DNA of 64,000 nucleotides from Erythroxylum novogranatense (Eukaryota > Streptophyta > Magnoliopsida > Malpighiales > Erythroxylaceae), in contig CM057226.1 of assembly GCA_029891385.1 (NCBI GenBank), positions 11,029,225 to 11,093,224 on the forward strand, given 5' to 3'. The notes under the pieces were generated by a model. The model worked only from the letters and a program-made list of their open reading frames with translations. It had not been told where the DNA came from and ran no database searches. A program made the position numbers and the translations under genes. Positions 1 through 11,378 of the stretch are shown here, piece by piece (the first letter of the stretch is position 1; each line of letters begins with the position of its first letter).

Positions 1-1042
1 ATTTTGATATTAGACTAAGTTATTTTTAACCGAATAACAAATAGTCTTATGTTAGACACTAAATGAATCATGCGGAGGATGTGAATGGCGTAGATGGGAT
101 TTGTACCTCTCTTAAATGAGAGAGATATCATTTGGGCCTCTTGACAAGTGTGGTGAAGAAATGCATGGCGTGCTCAAATGAATTGATGAAGAGTCATCAA
201 TGTCATTTGTTATAATCATCAACTTGGGGATCAAGAAACTATGATTAATTAAAGGTTGACATGTACCATGCCTTGTGATTAATCTTGATATCGTGTTACA
301 AAGGATCGAGCCTATAACCATAGTTCTGAGTTAAATCGGATTATCGATCTTCATTTGATTTGGGTAGTCATAATGTCTTGCTAGAGGTCGCTTATGACTT
401 ATGGGCCTTGAAGTGTAATCAAGCCCATTGTCAACATCAAATGAGCTACTGGTCGCACACAAAGAGTGATGTGATCTGGGCTTATTCTCTTAGGCCTAAT
501 TTATTAGGTGTTAAATAAATATATTTAGATATATTTATTGGGCTGGATTTAATTAAGTTGTCGGGCTTTTATTATATATGATATAATGGGCCGAAACTTA
601 ATAGGGCCTAAATGAGATTAGGGTTTCTCTATAAATAGAGAAACTTAGGTCTCATTAGGTTAAGGAAGAAAAGACGAAACCCTAGCCGTCATCTAAGAGA
701 ACGATCGTTCGGCGTTCAGAAAGTGTTTTTAGGACGTGCTAGCACACTACAGCCGCAGCCCGGATCGTGCATGCTCGTGTGGATACCGGTAGAGGACATT
801 AGCGATTTGCAGTGTCTTGGAATCCGAAAAGAAGCAATCCATTCACGAAAATAAGGTATTTTCGTTAATCCTTCGTATTTTCGATTATACGTGATGTTCT
901 TGTATGGTCTTTTCCGCAGCGTATTGTGAATACTCGGACCGTACGCGATCCAACATTAGGGCGGTTTTGTTCTTCCTGTGGAATATTGGAGTGGTTTTGC
1001 TATTAAAACACCAATCTTGTGAAACTGAACAATGTTTTAACA
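1..1042 (+). mobile_element. LTR (right part) of an LTR retrotransposon
   Basis: The segment ends in ...TTTTAACA directly before an initiator-Met-type primer site at 1043, which is how a 5' LTR joins its internal domain. It contains a TATA box at 629-636 followed by a GC-richer transcribed region starting around 660 with an AAACCCTAGCC phrase typical of plant leaders. The left end of the LTR is not identified and may lie outside the window. No matching second LTR was seen, and the internal domain appears to be lost after about 1200, where CACTA sequence begins. Family (copia or gypsy) is not resolved because no coding sequence remains. Confidence 0.6.
623..644 (+). promoter_or_regulatory. TATA box inside a dyad
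   Basis: CTATAAATAG sits at the centre of an almost perfect inverted repeat: the arms GTTTCTCTAT (623-632) and ATAGAGAAAC (635-644) are complementary. It lies about 400 bp before the LTR end, a normal place for the U3/R promoter of a plant LTR. Confidence 0.6.
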
Positions 1043-1057
1043 TGGTATCATTAGAGC
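1043..1057 (+). other. Primer binding site (initiator Met tRNA type, mutated)
   Basis: TGGTATCATTAGAGC resembles the plant consensus TGGTATCAGAGC but carries a 3-base insertion. It directly follows the LTR end at 1042. It marks where minus-strand DNA synthesis would have been primed. Confidence 0.55.
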
Positions 1058-1218
1058 GTGGTCTCTAAGCAAAGCGATTCCTTAGATTAGGGGCCAAGTA
1101 TTTCTCTTTAAAATATTATATAATAAAAAATAAATATAAACATTATTAACCTTTCAAAAGGGTATATCCATCGATATTGTACCGGTCCACCAAGTCGTGT
1201 TTCTCTTCCTATGTGCAC

Positions 1219-2712
1219 TTATAGGTGTATCATAATATCAAAGAATGATGGCGAAAAGACTCTCTCAAACACATATATAGTTTCAACAACCTCATCTTCA
1301 AGGGCAACCACTACTTCTCTATCAATAACTCGTTGGCATAATTTATTAAAAAATCCACATAATCGGAGAATCGCCATTCTTGGTCCCTTAGGTAACAACC
1401 TTCTCAACGCCACTGGTAACAGTTGTTGTATTAAAACATGACAATCATGCGATTTTAAACCCGTTATCTTGCATTCTTCAATTGAAACACAATTTCCAAT
1501 GTTTGAGCTATATCCATCAGGTAACTTCAAGTTAAATAATCTCTTACAAAAATTTTCTTTCTCCATCTTTGATAATGTATGTGGAGCTGGTGGAAGGTAT
1601 ATCCTACTCCCAAGTTCTTCTGGATGCAATTCTTGACGAATCCTCATTTCTTCTGAATCCTTGCGAGCATTGAGTCCATCTTTTGTCTTCCCGTTAATGT
1701 CTAATAAAGTGCCAATGATACTCTCACAAATATTTTTTTTCAATTTGCATTACATCCAAATTATGGCGTAATGGTAACACCTGAAAATAAGATTCCAAAA
1801 GGTAATTACTAAGACAAAAAGGCACAAATAAAATTAAAACTACTTAAATTTAAAACAAAAAATGTTATACCAATAAAATGTACCTTCCAATATGATAATT
1901 CAAAAAAGATAGATATTTTTTTCCATAATGAAGTAACTTCCCAATCTCGCTTCCTTTTCTTCTTACCACTCTTTCCCAATCATTTTAAAATTTTAAGAGT
2001 AGATAAAATTTTGTACCATTCATGATCATGGGGTTTCTTCCCTTTTCTTCCTTTCCATCAAACCAAGTTTTTTTTTTCCCTATAAGTATGAGATGGTGAC
2101 AAAAATCTCCTATGACCCATATAGGAGAATTTTTTGCTATGTTTTAACCATTGAGCATGGGTTTTGTCACCACACAAAGGACATGCTGCTTTTCCCTTTA
2201 TTGTACATCCGGAGAGATTTCCGTAGGCTAGAAAATCATTTATTGTCCAGAGTAAAATAGCCTTCAAATTGAAGTAAGATTTATCTTTTGAGTCATAAAC
2301 ATTTACACATTTATTCCACAATTCTTGTAGATCTTCTACTAGAGGCTATAAGTAAACATCGATGTCGTTACCGAGTTGCTTAAGTCCGGGGATTAATAAA
2401 GTCAACATGATGTTTTCTTTTTTCATACATAACCAAAGTGGCAAATTGTATATAACAAGCATCACAGGCCAACAACTGTAAGTTGTACTCATATTTGAAA
2501 AGGGATTGAAGCCATCAGCTACCAAGCCAAGTCTAAGATTTTTAGGATCATCTGAAAAAATAGGCCATTTTTCATTAACCAAGTTCCACATTACGGAATC
2601 CACTGGATGATGCATCTTGTCATCTCCACTTTTTTTTTTAAATGCCACTGTAATTCTGCAACCATTTTTGGTGACTTAAACATCCTTATAAACCTTGGTA
2701 TTATAGGAAAGT
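1219..2712 (-). pseudogene. CACTA (En/Spm) TNP2 transposase, C-terminal two thirds, decayed
   Basis: Read on the minus strand, 2700-2346 and 2321-2058 give Transposase_21 (tnp2)-type sequence: a KMHHPVDS block, the LGLVADGFNPF motif and CPLCGDKT. After a probable intron (about 1884-1781, ending TTTTCAG on the minus strand) the conserved LRHNLDVMQIEK block follows. Positions 1743-1219 then carry the DUF4218-like region with the hallmark SHDCHVLIQQLLPVA and AILRLCGFFNKLC. Breaks: a frame change near 2330, an extra A in the poly-A run at about 1732-1740 that shifts the frame after MQIEK, and stops near 1985. TNP2 would bind and cut CACTA element ends; this copy cannot encode a full protein. The N-terminal part lies at 4117-4560 on the same strand, separated by a 1.4-kb insertion. 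Confidence 0.85.
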
Positions 2713-4116
2713 GATCGCGGCTCTGTCGATGCGATCTTACGATCGATCCTTGGAAACCGGTCAAATAAAATAAATTCCAAGATTGCTGTATAGAATGCAA
2801 CCTCGGGTCGTCTCACTTAATTGGAACCAAATAAAAATGGTCTAAACTAGCCTAAATGTCAAAAATTGCAATTGAAGTTGATAAACGGGGTTTGGTATTT
2901 TGGTCAAAACCGATAAAGTAATCAAAATCGAACAAAAGTATAAAAGAATATTTTGGGATTTTGAAATAATGCAATAAACAAAGAATCAGATAAAATCAAA
3001 TTGATAAAATCCTCTTGAAAATGAGGCTCAAAGCTATCACAGTTCAAAAATGATTTTAGGATACAATCCACTAAGTTTGAAAGATCAACCTAAAGGACTC
3101 TTTAGGTCCAAAGATTTAATTAATGAACTCCATCATTTAAATCTTTGTTAAAAACCTTAGTGTAAGAATAGACAAGCAATTGCAACCGGTCTATTGAATA
3201 AAACAGAACAATCTCAATCAAACACAACTAGGCAGATAAAGACCGTAAATGCATTATTCAATGACATATATGAAACTTCATATATTAAGCATCAAAAGTT
3301 CTACAAATTACTTAGTCCAAATCTCAACATAGTTATTAGCACATGGTTAAACTATAACAATGCTAATCTAGAAATATCGATGCAATCCTCTAACTCAGAA
3401 GTTACACAAATATAACTAGAATTCAGATACTATGTGATTACTCCCCTTCGAAGCTTCTGTGAACTCAAGCCATTGCTACATCTTCAAGAGGAAAGTTGAC
3501 TCAGCCACGCATGACTCTGGTTGATCCCTCAGATACTGGAGATGTAACGATGCTCATTTTGGCAGAAGATGCTGACGGTGGTGATGATGGTAGACGATGA
3601 TGAAAACGTGGAGATGGAATCGAATGTCGTCTCCTTCTTCTGCTTCCCGAGTCTGCGTGTTCAAAGTTTTCTCTATCCCCTCTGCGTATGACCTAAAAAC
3701 GACAAGTTTTTATATGATGGAGCGCGGGCCGGGTCGGAACAGTGAGACAAACTTTCCATAAAAAGTCGGATATCCGCTCGTACGTCGCGACGAATAAAAT
3801 AAATAAATCAAATTCGTCGCGTCGTGTGCATCGCCGTGCGTCGCGACGTGCGGAAAGACCTATGGCTGTTGACTTCCTGACATTGACTCCTTTGTTCCTG
3901 CAATAAGATAATAGCAACAATTTGCAGTACCAATTGTCCCAATAAAAATTGTAGAGAAATAAGTATCAAATCATGACAATTTACTGACAAATTAAGAATT
4001 GAAAGAACCCGGTATGAGGAACCAATTTAAGCACAAAAATCATCAATTAGGAGTCAACACATGCATAAGCAGCTATAAAAATGCAGCCAATTCATAGTAT
4101 AAACTTGGCTCAATCA
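2713..4116. mobile_element. Unclassified 1.4-kb insertion inside TNP2
   Basis: TNP2 homology stops at both edges of this segment and resumes at the same codon region. The segment is flanked by the direct repeat GAAAGT (2707-2712 and 4117-4122), consistent with a target-site duplication. It starts GATCGCGG and ends CAATCA, so it lacks TG/CA LTR ends and obvious terminal inverted repeats. It contains a phrase with CCTCGGGTCGTCTC near 2800 and a GC-rich dyad cluster at 3775-3855 (CGTCGCGACG). Two small open frames (3194-3415 plus, 3693-3920 minus) show no recognisable domain. The class of element is unknown: the 5-6 bp duplication would suit LTR-type integration, and an imperfect 9-bp duplication (MULE) is possible. 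Confidence 0.55.
3775..3860. repeat. CGTCGCGACG dyad cluster
   Basis: The palindrome core GTCGCGAC occurs at about 3784 and 3840, with degenerate copies between (TTCGTCGCGTCG, GCATCGCCGTGC). The same core recurs in a nine-unit array at 44162-44356 inside an unrelated LTR. Confidence 0.5.
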
Positions 4117-4560
4117 GAAAGTATCTCAAAACTTTAGTTGGGACACCTTTTATAATCTTCTTCGTTCGACCATCTACCTTCCATCTTGAAGAGCCACACT
4201 TTGGACAACTTTCCATTGCATCTATATCTTTCCTGAACAAGCAACAATCATTCACACAAGCATGAATCTTCTCATATCCCAAGTCAAATTCCTTAAGAAA
4301 TTTTCTCACAGCATATACAGATTTGAGAATCACATTATGCTCTGGTAATATGTCTTCTAGCATCTCCAAAGGCCATTAAAAGCATTGTCATCCAACCATT
4401 TGTAACTTTGTGTTTATATAGCGCTACATGGGTGACATTTTGGTATACTTTGTACAACCTGGAAATAAAGGAGTTTCTGAATCTTCCAACAATTGCATGA
4501 AATCCTTGTCCCTTCTTTCTTTTGAAGGTGATGCATAATCCTTGTCTTCCATATATGCAG
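4117..4560 (-). pseudogene. CACTA TNP2 transposase, N-terminal part, decayed
   Basis: Minus-strand translation from about 4545 gives LLEDSETPLFPGCTKYTK, the typical N-terminal tnp2 block. After two stops (about 4440-4390) the frame from 4369 continues with LPEHNVILKSVYAVRKFLKE, then the C-x2-C type MESCPKCGSSRW and VPTKVLRYF. This is the zinc-binding and linker region that precedes the catalytic part found at 1219-2712. The stops, and an insertion right after LRYF, show it is a pseudogene. Confidence 0.8.
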
Positions 4561-4579
4561 TTGTAAATAAGTTGTAAAT

Positions 4580-5395
4580 GTTTGAAGTCTTCATTTGAGG
4601 TATTGGGTTATCAAAGAAGATGTGTTATCAAAGGTATTGGGTCCTGACAAATATGGACAAGTAAAAGGTATAGGGAAAGGAGTAACTCTTACACAATTAT
4701 CCATTATAGCTCAAAGGGATAGCATTATTGACAAACTAAAACAAGAGCAAGCGGAGATGAAAGAAGAAATGGACCATACGAAGGGTTTACTCAATGAAGC
4801 ATTAAAACAAAAGCAGGCTAGTATCAATATAATTAATTTAATATTTTCATGGATACAATTTATATTTTATATGAACATATATTTTATAAGATGTTCATAT
4901 GGATTTTACAGGGTGAAAACCAATCATTTGAAGAATCTGAAGATGCATTTTTACAAGGTGAAAGGCAAACAATTGAAGAATCTCAAAATATCTCGGTAAG
5001 GTTTTTTGTTTATATGAAAATGTACACTTAGCTATGTGTGTGCGTGTGTGTGTATATTTTCCCTTAGTCATTACTTTTGTTTCTCAAAATTGACGTATCC
5101 ATTTGGTACTGTAGATTGCAAAAACAATTTCGTACAAAAGTAAATGCAAGTTGTTTGATTGGAGAGGTCTAATGAACTAGTAGCGAAGGACGTGTTTCTT
5201 CAAATGATCCAGATGCACTTGTTCATCATGTTCCTATTATTTTGATGCTATGAGAGTTTGGATAGATATAGCTAAGGTACCTAATGCATTTTGTGGAGGC
5301 CGACATCGAAATGATTTATGTTGAAGATCTTAGTAGGTAATCTGATTCTTGGCCTTTCGACAAAGTTGTCATAGTTTCCCCAAACTAACTTTTAG
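4580..5395 (+). pseudogene. TNP1-like / plant transposase (Transposase_24, Ptta/En/Spm type), decayed
   Basis: The plus strand from 4595 encodes VLGPDKYGQVKGIGKGV, a conserved block of the plant Ptta/En/Spm transposase family, followed by a charged predicted coiled coil (about residues 45-80: IDKLKQEQAEMKEEMDHTKG). A plausible intron runs from a GTAAGG donor near 4997 to a TAG acceptor at about 5114. Downstream, in shifting frames, come SSNDPDALVHHVP and MIYVED...WPFDKVV, the conserved C-terminal blocks of the same family. Stops and frameshifts break it. It lies on the strand opposite the adjacent TNP2 pseudogene, so the two need not come from one element. Confidence 0.7.
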
Positions 5396-6045
5396 GTAAT
5401 TAACTATTTTCTCTGTTTTCTCGTTATTTTTTAAATAAGATTTAGTATTTACTTTTATTGGTATTATGTCAATGTCTTGCAATAATTATTTAAACGTTTA
5501 CATTTTCAACTCTTCTTAAGTTTGTAACATATGTTATATCATTCTACTATATTTGAACAATATACTAATGATTTTTATTTCAATGGTTGTAGATTGTGGA
5601 AGTCAAGGATATTATTCATGGGAAGGTAGCACATGGAATTTGAAGATGATATGGTAGTTAATTTTGTTTCAATAATTTAGGAACTATTTTGGAATAATGA
5701 TTTAGAGACATATGTTATTGCTTTTTGTTATCGATATCTATGTGTTTATTATCTATGATTTGCTTATCTTTGATGAACAACAAAATATGGTTTTGAAAAG
5801 TTAATTTTATAGTTATAAATTTGTTTCTGCATTAGTGTACCATTATTTACATAAGTTACACAAGATATATTAGTAAAACTATTATAATAACATCAAGAAA
5901 TGTTATCATAAATTCAATAATAACATATTTTTTAATATTGTTATTAAACAATAATCTAGAGCATTTTAGAAGTGTTCTGAAACTCATATCCACAACATTT
6001 GGCGTATGTAAAAATAAATTTATAAAATAGCTAATTAATAACATT
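5396..6045. other. AT-rich non-coding stretch
   Basis: I see no credible coding sequence. A short tail at 5590-5640 could still belong to the TNP1-like gene (after a TGTAG acceptor). From about 5860 the sequence shows scattered ATAACATT and ATGTTA words, in both directions, leading into the tandem repeat at 6046. Confidence 0.5.
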
Positions 6046-6470
6046 TATAAAATATAATATAAAATCATTTGTAGCTATCAATAAATGCTATAATAAACTC
6101 AACAACAACGTTCTATCAATATTTTGAAAAACTTATCTATAACATTTTTAAAATGTTACAAAATTCATATCTACTACATGTTAATGATGTTGCAAAAAGT
6201 TAATATATAACAGTTCAAAAATGTTACAAATAGCTAATGAATAACATTTATAAATTATAATATAAAATCATTTGTAGCTATCAATAAATTCTATAATAAA
6301 CTCAACAACAACATTATATCAATGTCATGGAAAACTTATCTATAACATTTTAAAATGTTACAAAATTCATATATACTAAATGTTAATGATGTTGCAAAAG
6401 TTAATATATAACAATTCAAAATGTTACAAATAACTAATTAATAACATTTATAAAATATAATATAAATGTT
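6046..6470. repeat. 203-bp AT-rich tandem repeat, CACTA subterminal-like
   Basis: The block starting ATAAAATCATTTGTAGC at about 6059 recurs at about 6262, a 203-bp period. A third partial copy follows at about 6440. Each unit is full of the short word ATAACATTT and its complement AAATGTTA, including a near palindrome TAACATTTTTAAAATGTTA. Dispersed, inverted short words near an element end are typical of CACTA subterminal regions, where TNPA/TNP1-type proteins bind. No CACTA terminal inverted repeat was found, so the element end is unproven. Confidence 0.6.
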
Positions 6471-6745
6471 ACGACATGCTAAAGTACCGTAGATAAATAT
6501 TACAAATTCAAGTAAAATCATAATACTATGAACATAATCATAATTATGTTCTTTCAATTTAAAATTGGTGTTACGAAAATGGACATATTATTTGATTTTT
6601 ATCTTTACCACCTATACTTGATTATCACTGACGTGCATTTTGAATCCAGCATAAGTTATCATGTACTAGCTATTTTTCACGCATGTTACTTTGTATCTGT
6701 AATTGTCGATTGTAACATCACTCCAAACAAAGTTCATACATAGAG
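6471..6745. other. Unassigned AT-rich sequence
   Basis: A 71-codon open frame (6528-6743) has no recognisable motif and looks like chance. It is the host sequence for the copia insertion at 6751. Confidence 0.4.
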
Positions 6746-6750
6746 ACCAC

Positions 6751-6921
6751 TGAACAGAAGATCGAGAGAAGAAAAGAGAGTAAATAAACTAGCCTTTTTA
6801 TTATGTCGTGTATGTACAGTACAAAGCTAGATTTCATAATATATACAAGGTAAAACAACTATACAAGACAGAAACTAAAACGACAACACTTTACTAACTG
6901 TACTAACTAGCTATCTTAACA
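6751..6921 (-). repeat. 3' LTR of the copia element
   Basis: Reads TGTTAAGATAGC...TTCTGTTCA on the minus strand. It is identical to the LTR at 11595 except for one base and carries TG/CA ends. A duplication of ACCAC lies immediately outside at 6746-6750. Confidence 0.95.
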
Positions 6922-6932
6922 TCCCCCCCTCA
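6922..6932 (-). other. Polypurine tract of the copia element
   Basis: On the minus strand GAGGGGGGGA abuts the 3' LTR; this purine run would prime plus-strand DNA synthesis. Confidence 0.85.
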
Positions 6933-7553
6933 AGTTGGAGGTTGGTGAACATCAACCAAACCCAACTTGGACAAAAGAGAGGTAAAAAGAGGAGCAGCCA
7001 ATGCCTTTGTAAATAAATCAGCCAACTGATGATTGGAAGAAATATGAGCAGGAGCAATGAAACCCAATTTGAATTGATCACGAACAACATGGCAATCAAT
7101 ATCAAGATGCTTAGTACGCTCATGAAACACTGGATTGGCAGTAATATGAAGGGAAGCCTGATTATCACACCACAAAGGGATCGGACGAGAAAAGGAAATC
7201 TGGAAATCAGTTAACAAATATGAAATCCACAACAACTCACAAACAGTGGAAGCCATACTCCGATACTCAGCTTCAGTCGAGGAATGAGAAACCGTAGCCT
7301 TTTTCTTAGTCTTCCAGGAAATTAAGGAAGAACCCAAAAAAACACAAAAACCCAAAACAGAACGACGAGTAGTCAAACACGAACCCCAATCAGCATCACA
7401 ATAAGCAACAAGTGAACAAAGAGAAGAAGCAACTGGCATAGAAGAAACAGAAGAAGCAGGAAAAAATAAACCCTTAGAAGGGCAACCCTTCAAGTATCTC
7501 AATAGATGCATAGTAGCATCCCAATGAACCTGACATGGAGCAGTCACAAATTA
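6930..7553 (-). pseudogene. Copia RNase H domain and pol C-terminus
   Basis: Contains YCDADWGSC, SHSSTEAEYRSM, CDNQASLHI and HERTKHLDIDCHVVRDQ, the standard copia RNase H series with its catalytic acidic residues. It is in the same frame as the RT segment and is separated from it only by a TAA at 7551-7553. It ends at its own natural stop just before the polypurine tract. Confidence 0.9.
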
Positions 7554-9374
7554 ACTCAATTGCTGAACTGCAAAAGTAATATCAGGTCGAGTAAATCCCA
7601 AGTATAATAATCGACCAACCATCCTACGATATTGCCCTACATCCTCCAAAAGAGAACCAGAATCAGCCGAGAATTTCAAGCCCTTAGGCAATGGAGTACA
7701 TACGGGTTTAGCACCAGTCAAACCCACATCTGACAACAAATCAAGCACATACTTGCGTTGATTAACATATAACCCAGCAGAAGACCTAGCAATCTCCAAT
7801 CCCAAAAAATACCGTGCAGAACCAAGATCCTTCACAGAAAATGCAGAAGCTAAAAATTGTTTAACATCAGCCAAAACATCCACAGAAGGCCCTGTCAACA
7901 AGATATCATCAACATATATCAATAGAGCCACAAAATGAAGACCAGCAGACTTAACAATCAAACAATGATCATGTTGAGATTGGAGAAAACCATAAGAAAG
8001 CAAACACTTTGTAAATTCACAATTCCACTGACGAGAGGCTTGCTTCAAGCCATATAAAGACCGATTAAGCTTGCAAACCTGATTGGGTCCAGCAGCAGTA
8101 TACCCATCCGGAGGTAGCATATACACCGCCTCATCAAGATGCCCATGCAAAAAGGCATTATTAACATCTAATTGATGTATAGGCCAAGAAAACTGACCAG
8201 CTACAGCCAAAAATATACGGACAGTGACAGGTTTTGCAACAGGGAAAAAACTATCAGTAAAATCAACTCCCTCCACTTGATGATGCCCCTTAGCCACTAA
8301 TCTGGCCTTATATCTATCAACAGTCCCATCAGGCTTAAGCTTAACCTTAAAAACCCAACGGGAACCAATGGCTTTCTTACTAGCTGGTAAAGAAGTCAAC
8401 GCCCAACTATTGTTAGACTCCAATGCAACCAACTCCTGCTGCATTGCCCTCAGCCAATGAGCATGAACCTTAGCCTGATGATAAGATTGAGGTTCCTCAA
8501 TAACATAAACATTAGCTAAAAAAGACATGTATGGGGCGGATAGATGGGGTGTATCTATAAAAGGAAAAGTGGGAATGGAATAAATGGAAGAATCACCTAC
8601 AGAAAAATTAAGGTGGTCAGTAGAGGCATGGGATACAAAATCAGCAAGCCAAGCAGGCTTAGTTGAGACTCTTGTACTCCTACGCAGAGTAGGAGAAGGA
8701 AGAATGGGACATGGCAGAGAAGAAGGAGAAGAAGAAGAAGGAAGAGCAGGAGAAGAATGATCAGTGTTGGAAAGAGGGAAGGTAGGAACAGAAGGAGGTT
8801 TATCCAACACATCCGAAAATGAATCAGAAGAAACAATAGGAAGTGGAACATCCACAGGGGCAGTAGACAAGAATTGAAAAGGATAAGTAGTTTCATGAAA
8901 AACTACATCTCTAGAAACCAAAACAGAACCAGAAGTGACATCAAATAACTTGTACCCCTTTTGCCCTGCACAATATCCCAAGAAAACACATTCTGTAGCT
9001 CTCGGATCAAACTTATCTCTATGAGGTTTGACATTAGTAGAAAAACATAAACAACCAAAAGATTTTAAATGGTCATACTTAGGAGGAGAAACATATAAAA
9101 TCTCATAAGGAGTTTTCCACTGAAGTAGTGGAGTAGGGAGTCTATTAATGAGATAAGTAGCAGTAAGAATGGAATCACCCCAAAAAACTATAGGCAAGGA
9201 AGCCTGAAACATGAGAGCTCTAGCTATTTGTAACAAATGTTTATGTTTCCTCTCCACAATCCCATTTTGCTTAGGTGTATAGACACAAGACCTATGATGT
9301 AAAATTCCCGAATCTGTAAACAATTTCTGGCAGTCCCTACTTAAAAATTCTACCCCATTATCAGTTCGAACTAT
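7551..9374 (-). pseudogene. Copia integrase C-terminal part and reverse transcriptase
   Basis: The N-terminal portion carries the integrase end (VYTPKQNGIVERKHKHLL with the catalytic Glu, and FGCLCFSTN). A low-complexity Ser/Pro linker follows (about residues 175-210), then the copia RT: WVFKVKLKPDGTVDRYKARLVAKG, QLDVNNAFLHG, SLYGLKQASRQW and the catalytic box LLIYVDDILLTG. The segment lies between in-frame stops at 9375-9377 (TAG) and 7551-7553 (TAA). One variation: SFFPVAKPVT where most copia RTs have TFSPVAK. Confidence 0.9.
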
Positions 9375-9377
9375 CTA

Positions 9378-9467
9378 AACAGACTTGTGAAATTGGGTCT
9401 TTACCATCTTAAAAAACTTCTCTAAACACCCGAGAACTTGACACTTATGAGTCATGAAATAAGTCTA
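9378..9467 (-). pseudogene. Copia integrase core between two stops
   Basis: This 90-bp stretch keeps the pol frame between TAG codons at 9465-9467 and 9375-9377. It includes the stretch leading to the RTDNG motif that supplies the second catalytic Asp of integrase, just past the second stop. It is the most damaged part of this otherwise continuous frame. Confidence 0.75.
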
Positions 9468-10811
9468 AGTCGCCCTACTAAAATCATCCACAATTGTTAA
9501 AAAAAATTTCCCCCCAAAAAGAGTTGGATGACTATAAGGTCCCCATATATCAACATGTAGCAACTGAAAAATAGAAACAGTATGAATGGTACTATGAGGA
9601 AACTTTAACCGATGTTGCTTGGCAAGAGGACAAATATCACAAACATCACTCTCTTCAACATTTTTATTATCAAGAGAAATAACATGTCGAAGTACAGTAT
9701 CCGAAACATATCCTAAGCGTTTATGCCAAAGTTTGTAAGTAGACAAAGATTGTACATTAACAACATCACTTGCAACACTACACAATGAATACTTTGCTAC
9801 TGTATCTGCCTTAAAAGAATCCTTATCAAGGATATACAACTTGCCTATAACCTTTCCTACTGCCAAAATTCGATTAGTCTTCTGGTCCTGTAAAATGCAG
9901 TAATTTGGAAAGAATGTAAAGGTAATAGAAGAAGAATTGGCAAGTTTGTTCACAGATAACAGATTAAACTTGAAAGTGGGAATATGCAAAGTATCAGTCA
10001 AAATAATGTTGTTTGGCAGCACAATATGCCCAATGTGATGGACCCGATTATGAGTACCATCAGGAAGGAAAACAGGTATGTATTTGGTACGAATAATAGG
10101 CTTAGTTAGCAAAGAGACATCCACACACATGTGATTAGAAGATCCTGTGTCTAATATCCAAGAATTCAAATCTACATCATCAAGACTAGAAAGAGCTACC
10201 ATAGGAAGTGTACCTGCAAAATATGAATTCTGTGCAAGGTTCACCATGAGAGGATCAGTTAGGGCTTTATTCTTAACTATCTTCAATAACTCTTGCTTAA
10301 TCAACTCAGAAAGTGGAGGATTAGTGGCATTGACAGTGCTGTCCATAACTGTTTTACTACTATCTACAGTAAATGAAGGAACATCATTTACTGTATTAGC
10401 ATTATAAGATTTCCCAGCCCCTTTCCCCCTTCTGTTTTGCAACTCCTTATACCAATCGGGTACACCAGTGAGTTTAAAGCAATTCTCCTTTAAATGACCA
10501 TTTTTCTTACAATAGTTACAAAACAACTCACTTTTATCACCATTTCCCCACTTTTGTTTGGACTGTTTACCTCCCCCATCTATACCTCTCTTACTACCTC
10601 CAGTATTAGCTAACAGTGCACTATGATCAAGTCCTTCACTAAAAACCATCTGAACTTCTCTTTGTTTTTCAACCCTCAACACCATAGAATAAGCCTTATT
10701 AACAGAAGGTAGAGGTTCCATGACTAATATCTGATTCCTAACATGATCATAGCCTTCATTCAAACCCATAAGAAATTGCATCAACTGATTCATTGAAGTT
10801 AAATCAGCCAA
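9465..10811 (-). pseudogene. Copia gag C-terminus, protease and integrase N-terminal part
   Basis: In order: a gag continuation (UBN2-type, MGLNEGYDHVRNQILVM), a zinc knuckle CNYCKKNGHLKENC (about residues 97-110), the aspartic protease motif WILDTGSSNHMC (about 217-228), the GAG-pre-integrase block YKLWHKRLGYVS, an integrase zinc finger (H...CDICPLAKQHRLKF), and the first catalytic Asp region LLHVDIWGPY. The frame runs on from the upstream gag segment and ends at a TAG just after IVDDFSRAT. Confidence 0.9.
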
Positions 10812-10895
10812 AGCTTTAGGTGCTCCACAAATGCATTATGCTGCTGCCCCACAAGTGCATTGTGGGACAGGCATGAGACACCAAAGCTCATCCCA

Positions 10896-11378
10896 CTATT
10901 TCTTTAAACCAGTGAAATACTTTGCTACAGACATATTACCCTGAGAGGCAACACTAATCTGCCTCTGTAAGTGATACAATAACGACCCATTGCTCTCTCC
11001 AAATCTTTCTACCAAATCTGACCACAATTCCTGGGCAGAATTTGTGTAGATAAAAGCTTCAACTATCTCTTTTGAAATCGAATTTAAGATCCAGGATCTA
11101 ACCATATAGTCAGTCCTAATCCACCTATCACACTCAATTGAGCCTGGACTAGGTTTCGGAAAAGTTCCATCTATAAACCCTAATTTCATTTTAGCACCTA
11201 GGGCAATTTTCACAGATCTACTCCAGCTCAAAAAATTACTCCCATTTAGTACCGCAGTAACTAAACTCATACCTGGATAATCTGAACCTTGGAGATACAC
11301 CTGATTTTCTTCATGCATACCTCGCAATCGTGGGTCCAGTGTGGAGCCAGTAGGGGATTTTGCAGAGACACCTTCCAT
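10896..11378 (-). pseudogene. Copia gag N-terminal segment
   Basis: The ATG at 11378 lies about 200 bp after the PBS and is the most plausible start. The first 160 residues include YPGMSLVTAVLNGSNFLSWS and MVRSWILNSISKEIVEAF, matching the plant copia gag N-terminal domain (Retrotrans_gag_3/UBN2 type). It ends at TAG (10896-10898) after YFTGLKK; the gag sequence resumes in the same frame after a second stop, TAA at 10836-10838. Gag would form the virus-like particle. Confidence 0.9.

Noticed and set aside
5856..6044. Minus-strand hydrophobic 62-codon frame
   Set aside because: It is AT-rich sequence translated into Ile/Leu/Phe; there is no supporting signal.
8597..8896. Leucine-rich minus-strand frame resembling membrane segments
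   Set aside because: It is an out-of-frame reading of the Ser/Pro-rich linker of the copia pol.
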